Of a stretch of 64,000 bases of DNA, positions 11,176 through 21,489 are shown piece after piece. Location of the stretch: the NCBI GenBank assembly GCA_018907035.1, contig JACCIC010000029.1, positions 452,501-516,500 on the forward strand. The letters run 5' to 3'. Position numbers and translations under genes: made by a program. The notes beneath the pieces are model-generated. The model saw only the letters and a list, made by a program, of their open reading frames with translations, was not told where the DNA came from and ran no database searches. This stretch comes from Sycobia sp. Sy_11. Taxonomy: Eukaryota; Arthropoda; Insecta; Hymenoptera; Epichrysomallidae. Positions within the stretch are counted from its first letter, which is position 1. Each line of letters begins with the position of its first letter.

Positions 11176-13627
11176 GATTTTATAAAGATTATATGGCCGA
11201 TACAAATATTTTTTATATGTAATATAATTATTCTAAAAGAATCCTATATCGTCCTAATCATTTTATGATAACGATTTTATGATAACGAAGTAGCTGCTGT
11301 GATTGTCCTTTCAAAAGATTCAGCTATTGAACGCATAGAAACTAAAAATTTTAATGAAACAAAAGAAACTGATATTTAATTTGAGATTTATGGCCAGATA
11401 GATAATTCTCCACTGTCTTAGGAATGTATAAAAGCTTTTACTAAATATTCATGGGATACAATTTTGAAATTTAAAGTAATGAAAATTTTAGGAAAAGCGT
11501 CTAATCGACTGTATTAAGTAACTTTTAGTTATATTTTTATTTAAAGTATGATTAGGAAATATATACAAATCATAGTTTTCAATTTACAACTATAGCTTCT
11601 ATATTCGATATACGCAAAATTTCGTAAAGATTTATCAATTCTATTTTAAGATGCTTCAAAACTGCTCTTTCAAAGAAGTTTGAATTGAATCATATTGAAA
11701 ACAATTCTTTTTAAAATAAAGAGCAAAATTCGCAAGTTTTTTTATACGATTCTATTTATGATATGCGTTAAAACTTCATCATAATATTTACTAGGAAATT
11801 TGCTATTCTGAACAATAAAATGTTCCATTATATAAATCCTCTCTACTTCTTACTCTGAATGTTGTAATGGACTCGTAACAGAAATGGTGCAATGTTGTAA
11901 CCGGGTGCTCAGCCGATAGAACTTATCTTGTGTGTCGTGATGAACACCTTGTTATTATATATGTTTATACCCCTGTAGCACGAACAGTTTAAAAAATTCA
12001 GAGCATACTCTGCTATTCTTGCATAATAACACTAAGATACATAAATAAATATAATAATGATAGAGGTTCAGGAAAGGCAAGGTACATATACAAATAAAAA
12101 AGCCGAATTACCTCAAAACAGTATTTTAATATTTATTAACTAAAATTACATTATACACTTTTTGCATTCAGGCTTATTATAAATTAAATTATTGTATTGA
12201 TACCTTAGCTTCTTCTACTCTCTCTCTCTCTCTCTCAATTGTTTATCCCTTCTTCATAATTTCAATTATTTTCTCGCATTCATTCTCTCACTCTCTTTGA
12301 TTTTCACTGAGATCCTTTTAAAAATCTGCGAAGCTACGGGAGCAAGGGGGTACGGTTGTTCGCGCCTCTTACATAAAGTATAATTCATAGTTTTCATATA
12401 CTTTGCGACGTAGCTTTCAATGCTTCGATTATTTTGATATGACTAATTCAGACTTATTTTAAGACTTTAAAACTTCACCAATAAATATTCCATATCATCT
12501 TATGGTAGTTTCTTAATCACTGTATAACCATGTATTTTCTAAATTAAAATGATATAAAATTCATGGATTTGGTTAAATTACTGTTCTTACTTCTTTAAGA
12601 CATACATCTATATGCTGGGTTCTAGACTTTGAGTCATAATGCATCAGTTTCGCAGAATGCAGTTTCTTCAATTGTATTACTTTTTCCGTGACATGACTCG
12701 GCTTAATATTAACTTCTAACGATAATTAATTTACATTCGATAGATTCGTATTTATCTCAATTCGAAATGTGCTTTGCAATATTTATTTCCTATAATCCAT
12801 TTCAGAGAAAATGTAAACTTTTTATTATAAATCCTCCAGGGGTGCTTCTGATTCTTCTTTTCATAATCATAATCAGAACTTTACTTTACTTATTGACAGA
12901 AATATCTTAATTTTCATTGTTACGGTATTTATCAAGAAACAAAAAAAAAGAAAAATTATAGTTATATTTTCAAAAGGATTTTATTATCAGTGATAAACAT
13001 GGCGAACCTATTATCAATTATCAATTATCCAACCAATTATCCGGAAACACCCTGTAAAACGTATTAAGCTAATTTATCTAAATCGTTAAACGTAAAAGTT
13101 GACGAAAACGAATTTGACATTTTTGAGTTTAAACTTGGTTGTTCTTACATAAATATACGCACAACAAATATACATGCACTATGATTTATGGAAGAACGAT
13201 ACATGACGCATACTCATACGATACATGCATGATGTATCATACATGGGATTCGATTTTTTTTTCCGAATCTCGCTCAAGATTATTGAAGATATTGCTAGAT
13301 TGTATTTATACTTGGGGCGGGTCAAATGATATTTGAACAGTCAAAATTCATACCATTAAATTGAATACCATAATTCGAAAAAGTATTTGATCAAAACCCT
13401 TTAAAATGTATATTTATTTTTAAAATTTTGAATAATAAAATTCTTTCTTAATACAATGTTTGTTGTATAAAATTAGTTTCCAGTTCGGTTATTTTCAGTA
13501 TTAAAACTTCAACAGATTAAATGTGTTTGATATATAAAATTTTAATCTGACGTTAAATATAATATCTGATTAATTTTATAAATTTTTACTTTATATTTTT
13601 TTTCTCTAAATTTGAGTATTTTTAAAG

Positions 13628-13795
13628 ATAAAGGCAGCTGTGTTCTTGTATATAATGAAGACGGTGGAGATAATACGTATCCATTAAAGTTCGAGCTGGT
13701 AGGATGGTGTGGTTCAATGTCATTAAGAGCATACGTTTCCGTGCATGATGCCATACATTATTTACGTTTGTTGGGAGCTGATTTTTCAAAACTTG
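13628..13795 (+). CDS. Nsun2: NSUN2 exon: second half of PUA-like domain
   Basis: The acceptor AG is at 13626-13627 and the donor is GTAAG at 13796. The product reads DKGSCVLVYNEDGGD, then LKFELVGWCGSMSLRAYVS and HDAIHYLRLLGADFSKL. It aligns with the human NSUN2 segment KGSIVLKYEPD, CGWRGKASIRTFVP and RLHYLRMMGLEVL. The exon uses the same phase as its neighbours. Confidence 0.92.
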
Positions 13796-13873
13796 GTAAG
13801 TTGTTAATAATCTATCAAAAAAGTATGTAAAAATATGAATCTAATAAGATTAATTTTTGATTATATAATACAG
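13796..13873 (+). other. Nsun2: Short NSUN2 intron (78 bp)
   Basis: GTAAG donor at 13796, AT-rich body, acceptor ATACAG ending at 13873. It is a normal-sized insect intron, in contrast to the two 5.5 kb introns before it. Confidence 0.85.
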
Positions 13874-14001
13874 AAAAAAATAAATTCCAATCAAATCATG
13901 ATGTAATGTTAATAAAAAAAACAAAAGAAGAAAATAAAAAGGAAAATAGTGACGAGTCTCATAATTTTGACGGAATCAAAAATAATACTGTAAAAAATTA
14001 A
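13874..14001 (+). CDS. Nsun2: NSUN2 last coding exon as it stands, charged C-terminal tail
   Basis: After the acceptor at 13872-13873 the frame reads EKNKFQSNHDVM, then a lysine/glutamate-rich tail, and stops at TAA 13999-14001. The human protein likewise follows LGLEVL-like sequence with GEKKKEG and a long polar tail, so a hydrophilic C terminus fits. The stop sits just after a run of six A. One extra A would carry the frame on to 14174 (next entry). Confidence 0.8.
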
Positions 14002-14174
14002 AAGGAAATACTATTCATATTAAAAACGCTTTGGCATTTGATAATTTAGAAATAGAAGATAAAATACAAATTCACGATGTTTCTACAGAATATATTTCTG
14101 CCATAGAGCAAAGAATGATTGTACAAGTAACACAGAGCAATCAAGTGACCTATAGATTGTGGAGGTCGATATAA
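14001..14174 (+). other. Open frame continuing NSUN2 in a shifted frame
   Basis: In the frame offset by one base from the annotated exon, the sequence stays open from 13986 to TAA 14172-14174. It reads GNTIHIKNALAFDNLEIEDK and DVSTEYISAIEQRMIVQVTQ, which looks coding rather than random AT-rich sequence. It may be the true NSUN2 C terminus, disconnected by a one-base homopolymer error or a real mutation, or the translated-looking start of the 3' UTR. Confidence 0.4.
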
Positions 14175-16270
14175 AACACGTTTCAAAAATGCTTATTTAT
14201 TCTGTTCAGTCTGTTTAATATGTTCAGTTCGCTATAAAATTTAAAGAATATTTTATTATATAGTATATTAAAAATAAATATAACAAGTTTGCATTTTATA
14301 AGATTCATTTATAGTGATTTAGGTTTTATGTACATCTCTAGTTCTATTTAGTAATTTATTTATTATTATAAATTAATATATTATAGACTAAAATAGAACT
14401 GAAACGTACCCTGTTAAACAAATATAATACAAAAACCAAATAGTGGAAAAATATCTTATATCTCATTCAACAGATTATCATAGAAGTATGTTTTTCATAT
14501 ATTTTATATTGTAATATACGTGAAGTGTCACGTAGAATTTGTTTACTAAGTACTACAAATAATTTACTTCACTATTTACCAGTCATTCATATAATTATGT
14601 TAAAGTGATATCAATTCACGATTATGAGAAAACTATGTATCCGAGTCTCAATTGGTTTTACGATGAACTCAAATGGCTTTTAATACAATTTAAAAATCTA
14701 ATTTTTGTGGCTATTTTTAACTTCTTTTTAATTTGTACGTTTCAACTTTCATATTTATGTATCTACAAAAATTTCTAGAATACAGAAATATGTTCTATTT
14801 TCATGTAATAATGCATTTGATATAATGACTACTGAAGGCCCTCATCAAAAACAACCCACATTTAGAAAAAATAGCAATTCAATTCTCAATGAATTTAATG
14901 AATGATTTTTTGAATACTTGCAATTTCAAAACAGTGTGTTATATTTTTATTATGACAATGAATAGTTTAAAAATAAATTCTAAATGTTCTGAACAATTAG
15001 CAAGATATTGTACAGTTTTTGCATAAACACATCATGCATAATTGTTTATAAAATTTTGAATCCTATAATCGTCCAGTGCTTTAATTAATGATTCGAATTA
15101 GTTTGATTGTTTATTACAAAATTATTTAAACAGAGTATCAATTGTTTAAAATTTATGAAACTAAGTATACTACTCTTTTTTACGGAAAGTTCATGAAAAA
15201 AGTTCATTACTAGTTTGACGTATAATTCTTTATTTTGTAAATAAATATTATGTATAATGGTCGATTGAATAACTTCAATGTCTTGTGATACCCAGGAGGA
15301 TAATGATTAGTTATTAAACAAACAATAAGTTTTTTCCAGCATTTTTTCCAGATTTCTTCGAGTAACAGGAGCATTGTATTAGCTCGTTTTTTACAGATAT
15401 ATTTTTAAAGATGTGGTTGTAAAGAATGTATTTATTCAGCTTCCTTATGATATTCTAACACTACTTTCTCTCTTATGATTTTGCAGATTTATTATCTCAG
15501 CCCTAAAAATAGTTGGTTAATTTATACTTCTTCATCTATTAAATTCGATATCCAGACTTTCTTTATAGCTTCGTTGAAATACATATTATAAATTCACATT
15601 ACAAGTGAATAGGAATTCGAGCTAAAATATATAGTCACTTTCGTTCTTGTAAGGACTAGGCGCAACGCTGCATCCGTATGTGGGCCATGCGTCCAATGTG
15701 ATGGATCTGAGACGAGAAGTCTGTTATATTATTTGTCAGAATTTGATCACATGCCTTTCAGATTCGATAATTTTTTTTCAAATTAGACGTAGAGAGATGA
15801 TAGCTAGATCGCACTGAAAAAATTAATCTGATTAGTATTCTAATTATGAAAACATAAATTAATTAATAACATATAATAAAGTTTGTTATGAATAGTTGGT
15901 GTAATTTATCATTTACCAAAAGTTATCAAATTAAAAAATATTCACTTCTAATCATTAAAGCGGTTTGTGTTTCGTGATATTTGAATTATCTTCTTTTTAA
16001 GAAAAAACCGTGACATTACATATTTGATTAAAAAGATATTCAATTACTTTCATTTACAGATATATTTATTTATAAAACATGACATATTATATTTGCTGCT
16101 ATTCGAAGTCAGATAATTAAGTAATGCGACCGATTTTCTTTCTCGGCTAGAGGTAACATTGCGAACCTGTAACTCCGCCACCGTAATAGTAGATCCCTAC
16201 TCTCTCGATTGAGACCTTGACGGTCTTTGTATGATCATTCCTTTGCCAGCTGTTTAGTATTTTATCACAA
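14175..16270. other. AT-rich sequence after NSUN2, no gene seen
   Basis: This is probably the NSUN2 3' UTR followed by intergenic DNA. AATAAA at 14273-14278 is a candidate polyadenylation signal. I see no supported ORF, RNA gene or clear repeat up to the mariner at about 16.28 kb. Confidence 0.4.
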
Positions 16271-16279
16271 CGTGCGAGT

Positions 16280-17030
16280 AGTGCGAGAAATTTAGAGCAA
16301 CGGTGCGCCATAAAATTTTGTGCGAAACTCGGCGAAACCGCGACAGAAACTTATGATAAAGTGGTTAAAGTGTATGATAGTTAGTCATAGCTAGGTGGTC
16401 CGATGGCATGCCGATTTTAAAAAAAGCCGTGAGAGCGTCAATGACGAGGTGCGGAGCGGAAGGTCAATTCAAGTATGAACCGACGAAAATGCGCAGCGCG
16501 TCTGCGTTCTTGTTCATAAAGACCGACGACTAACCATTTGCATGTTGGCTGATGAGTAGAATATTAACCGGGAAACAGTTAGAAAGATTTCAACCGAAGG
16601 TGTCGCCATGAAAAAGCTGTGTGCGAAGATGGTACCGAAGAACCTTTCAAATGAGCAAAAAGACGACCGAATGCAAATCGCTCAAGATTGTCTCGAGCAG
16701 GTTGAGAGTCTCTTCTCGATCGAGTTATTACTGATGATGAAAGTTGGTTCTTTCGCGAAGACTTGGGTTGTGCATCACGACAATGCTCTCTGTTCAGTGT
16801 CTCTCAGTTTTTGGCGTCTAAAAGCATCACAACATTACCACCACCGCCATATTCATCGGACATATCACCCTGTGACTTTTTTCTATTCATCCATTTGAAA
16901 AAATTCGTCAAAGGTCGACATTTTGACTCCGTTAAAGACATCCAAGTATCTGTAACGAAGATAGTAGGAGAGGTCCCACAAGAAGTGTTACAGATTTGTT
17001 ACGAAAGCTGGAAAACTCGCTGAAATAAAT
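16280..17030 (+). mobile_element. Decayed mariner of a third type, internally deleted
   Basis: In shifting frames the plus strand reads EQRCAIKFCAKLGETATETYDKV, then TDENAQRVCVLVHKDRRLTI, AMKKLCAKMVPKNL and ITDDESW (first Asp). After a deletion of roughly 200 bp come VVHHDNALCSVSQFLASKS (second Asp), PPPYSSDISPCDFFLF (third Asp) and KGRHFDSVKDI. This is an irritans/vertumnana-like lineage that carries HHDN and PCDFFLF. TIRs are not identified. It is non-functional. Confidence 0.8.
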
Positions 17031-17156
17031 GTATAGATGTGGGAGGGGGCTACTTTGAAAGGAATCGCAGCTATATACCTTAATTTTCTAAAAATATACT
17101 CGATTTTTGAGCGATGTCGTATTACTGAATTGTCCGATGTCGTAGATACTTATATA

Positions 17157-17918
17157 CGAGGCGTGTTTAAATAATAAGGTGACTTTTTTGTTTTCTCAAA
17201 AAATAATTTTTTATTAATCAATACTTATAATGTCCCCTTCAAAGTAACCCCCTCTGATATAATATATTTCTGCCAACGCTTTTTCCAATTATCTAAGCAC
17301 TTCTGGTAATCATTGTTTGATATGGCATTGAGTTCTTTCAGCGATCCAATTTTTATATCCTCAACTGTTGAAAATCGATGTCCTTTCATCGGTCTTTTCA
17401 GCTTTGGAAAAAGAAAAAAAATCACTATGTGTCAAATCTTGTAAATTGGAGGCTGAGGCATAAATGCGATGTTGGTTTTAACTAAATAACCTTTCACAAT
17501 CAACGATGAATGAGCATGTGCATTATTGTGATGCAAAAGTCACGAATTATTTTTTCAAAGTTTCGGACGTTTTTTGCATATCGCCTCTCGCAAACAGTGT
17601 GCACCTTCATGGTAATACTCCTTATTGAGAGTGCTACCTTGTAGTAAGAATTCCTGATACACTACGCCACAGTAATAAAAAAAGACGTTGATCAAAACCT
17701 TAACATTTGATCGAACTTGGCGTGTTTTCTTCAGTCCTGGTTCTTCTGGGCTCTATTATTCGGACGATTGGGCTTTATTATCTTTGTCATAACCATAACC
17801 CACGTTTCATCGTCAGTTATAACCCTTTTGAGCAAATCCGCATCATTCCTCGATATTTGCAAGTTCCCGCATCAGCCCTCGATATTTGCAAGTCAAGTTA
17901 TTATTTAAACACCCCTCG
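17157..17918 (-). mobile_element. Mariner deletion derivative with intact TIRs (762 bp)
   Basis: The ends are CGAGGCGTGTTTAAATAATAA at 17157 and its inverted partner finishing at 17918, both flanked by TA. On the minus strand the DNA-binding half is gone. Decayed frames give ITDDETW (first Asp), RQVRSNVKVLINVFF, LHHNNAHAHSSL (second Asp replaced by Asn), PQPP and FPKLKRPMKGHRFSTVEDIK, ending KRWQKYIISEG. A tandem duplication of about 28 bp (CGCATCA...GATATTTGCAAGT) lies at 17839-17894 near the 5' end. Dependence on a transposase supplied in trans is inferred. Confidence 0.88.
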
Positions 17919-18013
17919 TACAATGTAATCGATTAATATTTAAATAAAACCAATAATACAATTTATCTAATTTAACAATTATTTTAATATTAATACATGT
18001 AGATAAGGAGACG

Positions 18014-18240
18014 TGTTGATATATGGATAAATTTCCAGTATGTTACATACACATAGATATATGTGATTTAGTAGGTATTATACTGTTCTTATGTCCTATA
18101 TGTGTTTCATGCAAGGTTAGTAGAAGAGAGGTACCGAAGCGGAGTCATTGGTTTCACTCATCTATATGTGAGATGCTGTACTTACTCGAATATGAGTGTA
18201 AAGTTAAGCAAAGTATGATATCTATTAAATAAAGATTTCT
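18014..18240 (+). repeat. Ty1/copia 3' LTR (degraded), copy 1
   Basis: It starts TGTTGATATATGG after a purine-rich AGATAAGGAGACG, which resembles a polypurine tract. It is nearly identical for about 220 bp to 20356-20590, which follows a copia RNase H domain. The internal coding region upstream is absent here. The short ORF inside (MDKFPVCYIHIDICDLVGI) is also present in the second copy and is taken as LTR sequence, not a gene. Confidence 0.75.
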
Positions 18241-18264
18241 ATAAGTATGAAATGCGAGGTTACG

Positions 18265-18905
18265 ATATCATTGTTAAAGAAAAAAAGTGAGGTTATGCAA
18301 TCACGTGGTGATACAGTGAACGATGTAATAAAAAGTGAATACCGCGAAAAAGCTATAGTAAAAAAGGAGTTCAGTAAAGTGCTAAAAACGTTTGCAAAAT
18401 CTATAAGAATCTATTAAAGTATATTAACAGTGCTAGAGAAGAATACTACAGTAAGAACAGCTACGGTTCATCCTCAGGAACTAAACTAAATCGAAAAATC
18501 CAGCATGCTACTTTATACACTCCATCCCCACTCTAAATTTATTAGTATAACATTTATAGGATCCCCCTTTTTTCCTTCAACTTAAATGCGAAATACAAAA
18601 TTCTATATTAATAAGGAATGATAAGTGTTGTCCAATTTACTCGACTCTAACATTAAATTTACATTATTAGGATTTTACAAAATATGAATATTTTCAAGAG
18701 TTTCTCTTTTATATTTATTCTTAATACCACGTTCCAAAATGTTTACATTTTCAAAGTCGAAAGAATGTAACAATGTAACTATGTTCTTTTAGCCCGGAGG
18801 TACTATTCATGCTTTGTAAGCTATATTAATATTTATATATTCTTTGTTTTGGTATCTTCCCGTTTGTCCAATATAATATTCATACTGTAAAGGGAGTCAT
18901 CGACA
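18265..18905 (-). mobile_element. Penelope-like element (PLE) 3' end, minus copy
   Basis: On the minus strand, from 18900, the sequence reads YYIGQTGRYQ, the core of a GIY-YIG endonuclease, then LLHSFDFENVNIL, NKYKRETLENIHIL and LMLESSKLDNTYHSLL. That is the PLE C terminus. The pLTR follows with a hammerhead-like segment near 18465-18485 that has lost its second half. Beyond it, 18265-18470 is the inverted copy of 18960-19185. Stops interrupt the frame. Confidence 0.75.
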
Positions 18906-19183
18906 GAGTAATCAAGTTATCACACAGAGATTTAAATATAAAGTAGCATGCTGGGTTTTTCAATTTAGTTTAGTTCCTGAAGATGAACCGTAGCTGTTCT
19001 TACCGTAGTATTCTTCTCTAGTACTGTTAATAAACTTTAATAGATTTAATACTGTTCTTATAGTTTTTGCAAACGTTTTTAGCACTTTACTGAACTCCTT
19101 TTTTACTGTAGCTTTTTCGCGGTGTTCACTTTTTACTACATTGTTCACTGTATCACCACGTGTGTGCATGACCTCACTTTTTT

Positions 19184-19437
19184 TACCAAAACAAAGAATA
19201 TATGAACATCAATATAGCTTACGAAGCATGGATGGTATATCCGGGCTGAACGAACATAGTTTAAACTTGTTACATTCTTTCGACTTTGAAAATATAAATA
19301 TTTTGAAACATAGTATTAAGAATAAATATAAAAGAGAAACTCTTGAAAATATTCATATTTTGAAAAATCCCAATAATGTAAATTTAATGTTAGAGTCGAG
19401 TAAATTGGATAACACTTATCATACCTTATTAATATAG
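19184..19437 (+). pseudogene. PLE GIY-YIG endonuclease domain, C-terminal part
   Basis: The frame reads QRIYEHQYSLRSMDG, then LNLLHSFDFENINILKHSIK, NKYKRETLENIHILKNPNN and ESSKLDNTYHTLLI, and stops at 19435-19437. This is the C-terminal part of the PLE reverse transcriptase/GIY-YIG fusion. The YKINC/YIGQTG half is missing because the sequence upstream has been replaced at about 19184. No reverse transcriptase domain is present. In the family this domain nicks target DNA. Confidence 0.75.
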
Positions 19438-19558
19438 AATTTGTATTTCGCATTTAAGTTGAAGGAAAAAAAGAGTGGTCCTATAAATGTTATACTAATA
19501 AATTTAGAGTCGGGATGGTGTATATAAAGTAGCATGCTGGGTTTTTCAATTTAGTTTA

Positions 19559-19597
19559 GTCCCTGAAGATGAACCATAGCGGTTCGAAACGTCGGAC
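19559..19597 (+). ncRNA. Hammerhead-like ribozyme motif in PLE pLTR
   Basis: In order: GTCC (stem I 5' strand, 19559-19562), CTGAAGA core (19563-19569), one extra T, stem II GAACC/GGTTC closing ATAGC, GAAA core (19586-19589), C, GTC (cleavage after this triplet, 19591-19593), and GGAC (stem I 3' strand). Stem III would be only the ACGT palindrome, as in the minimal hammerheads reported from Penelope-like elements, which may act as dimers. The extra T before stem II departs from the strict core. Confidence 0.6.
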
Positions 19598-19931
19598 AAG
19601 AAGGTGATCCTAAATTTAAGGTGGTGAGGGCAGTGAGGTTGTCCTTTACTAGCATAAAATAAGTACTTTTATTATTTTTTATTTATATTTTACTTATTAT
19701 TGTATTTTTATTTTTATTTTATTATTAAGTTTATTTTACTTTAATTTTTAATTTTCTGATTTTATTGTAGTAATCAGTTTTATTTCAGATTCTACGGGAG
19801 TGATCATAAACAAGGACCGTCTGACTGTCATTATTTTAATTATTATATGATATTATAAAGACTGTAAGAGCGATAAAAATGTTTATTAATTTAAAACAAC
19901 GAGTTATGTTATTACAATGTACGACAATGTA

Positions 19932-20303
19932 GTATTTTGGAAATCGGAAAAGCAGAGTAGTGTAACTAAATCATCTACAGTAGCAGAATATGTTGCACTC
20001 TCTAAATGTATAAGCGAATTAAAATGAATACGTGATGTTTTAAGAGATTTAAAAATTAATATACACAATTTCATTAAAATATATGAGGATAACTCAGGTG
20101 CAATAAATATTGCAACGTATGGTATCTATACGAAAAACTCCAAATACATCGAAACACATTTCCATTTTGTGATTGAGAGCTATGTAAATGGAGTAATTGA
20201 CATTATTAAGATAGATTCAGAAGATAATATAGCCGACGTCTTTATAAAATTGTTAAGTAAAATTAAATTTACAAAATTGAGAAATTTGTTAAAACTGTTC
20301 TAA
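19932..20303 (+). pseudogene. Ty1/copia RNase H and pol C terminus
   Basis: A single frame reads VFWKSEKQSSVTKSSTVAEY, VALSKCISELK, a stop, IRDVLRDLKI, KIYEDNSGAINIATYG, KNSKYIETHFHFV and DNIADVFIKLLSK before the terminal TAA. SSTVAEYVAL and ADVFIK are typical of copia RNase H and the pol end. The rest of pol is absent. One in-frame TGA (a Trp codon in relatives) disables it. The 3' LTR follows at 20356. Confidence 0.85.
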
Positions 20304-20355
20304 ACTGAAATTATAACATTTGTTGTCGATTATGTACTTTAAATTTAAGGAGGCG

Positions 20356-20590
20356 TGTTCATATATGGATAAATTTCCAGTACGTTACATACACATAGAT
20401 ATATGTGATTTAGTAGGTATTATACTGTTCTTATGTCCTATATGTGTTTCATGCAAGGTTAGTAGAAGAGAGGGACGGAAAGCGGAATCAGTTGGTTTGC
20501 TCGTCTATATGTGAGATGACGTACCTACTCGAATATGACTGTAAAGTTAAGCAAAGTATGATGTATATTAAATAAAAAGTTCTATACGTT
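20356..20590 (+). repeat. Ty1/copia 3' LTR (degraded), copy 2
   Basis: The LTR begins TGTTCATATATGG directly after the purine-rich TTTAAGGAGGCG (a polypurine tract), 52 bp past the pol stop. It matches 18014-18240. Similarity ends near TTCTATA, so the 3' boundary is uncertain. Confidence 0.8.
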
Positions 20591-20599
20591 TGTAATGTT

Positions 20600-21480
20600 A
20601 TTTTGATACTTTCATGCTTCTCAACAATGCATTACTTATTATTAATAAATATAGTATTGCTTTGCGGATACGAAATTTACGGCTTCATTATTATTACTTT
20701 TTATATTAGTTAATGTCGTTTTATATATGATTCCAAATACTAGTGTTCATCAGCGATGAAGGTTTATGATGTGTTTGTAAACAAAGAACATGTAAATTTT
20801 TACAGCGATACTTATTGCAATTGACATCGACCGAGACTTGAACTGCTACCAGTGAATTATTAGTCATTCGTTCTAGTGATCGAACCATTATAGTCCTCAA
20901 TTATGTTATACTGCTTCATTATGTTTCCAATATAGAGGTTACACTATAAATATAAGATATAAGCCGTAAAATAATTTATTAATTTAAAAAATTAAAATCT
21001 TATATGCTTACCTTCTCTAATTGATTATACAGAATTAATTATGACATAAGGCTTTGTAGCATTTTGTGATTGGACCCTTTTATTTCAAAATCATATTCAT
21101 TACTATAACATTATATTTCTTGCACACTATATACACAGACAAGTTCCAGTTATGAACAAATGAAATGGCGCTGCTACAGAAGAAGTACACTTGCACTCAA
21201 GGTTAATAACTGTCAGGTGTTTAACCTGAGGCTGTTTAACCTATTTTCTTTCGAATACGAGGCTTATTGTATCATAGGCAAATCAGTCTAGCGTCGGCCT
21301 TCGTTTATATAGAGGCTTTTTTTTGTTTTGCCCGAAAAATAATCTATGTAATAATAACACAACAGAATGTTGTAAAATTTTACATGAAACTGGAAAGAAC
21401 TACAACTAAAACTTTATTGACTTAAGTAGATAATAATCAATGTTGATCGTGCTTACGTGCATTTGAGTGATCGAAGTCTT
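20600..21480. other. Mostly AT-rich, no gene seen
   Basis: It contains a weak tRNA-like stretch on the minus strand at 20821-20910 (a B-box-like AGTTCAAGTCT) that does not fold convincingly. No ORF is supported. Confidence 0.4.
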
Positions 21481-21489
21481 TTGAAGATG

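Larger units (their letters stand above)
8076..13627 (+). other. Nsun2: NSUN2 intron (5.55 kb) with two mariner relics
   Basis: The donor is GTAAG at 8076 and the acceptor is TTTTTAAAG ending at 13627. Splicing joins G to AT within a codon and keeps the frame. It contains a decayed full-length mariner and a 5'-truncated mariner. 8080-8570, 9868-10580 (with a pyrimidine tract at 10428-10487) and 11180-13600 (with a (CT)n run near 12215-12237) are otherwise AT-rich. The short ORF at 13139-13336 looks spurious. Confidence 0.85.
18935..19870 (+). mobile_element. Penelope-like element 3' end, plus copy, with rearranged 5' part
   Basis: 18935-18990 is a partial pLTR (GCATGCTGGGTTTTTCAATT, then a broken hammerhead-like motif). 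18990-19185 is a sequence shared, inverted, with 18265-18470. 19184-19437 encodes the GIY-YIG C terminus. 19450-19870 is the full pLTR, with a complete hammerhead-like motif at 19559-19597 and an AT-rich tail ending in GGATGATCATAAACAAGGAC-like sequence. Related pLTR ends occur at 35.8, 37.2 and 39.7 kb. Confidence 0.75.

Noticed and set aside
13139..13336. 65-codon ORF in the NSUN2 intron
   Set aside because: Its composition reflects ATACATG-type local repeats; no similarity and no splice-site context.
18023..18232. ORF MDKFPVCYIHIDICDLVG, repeated at 20320-20514
   Set aside because: It is conserved only because both lie in copies of the same copia LTR; the frames diverge downstream.
20821..20910. 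tRNA-like stretch on the minus strand with a B-box-like AGTTCAAGTCT and a possible anticodon loop
   Set aside because: The acceptor and anticodon stems do not pair well and the A box is poor. At most it is a tRNA-derived SINE relic; a tRNA covariance search would decide.
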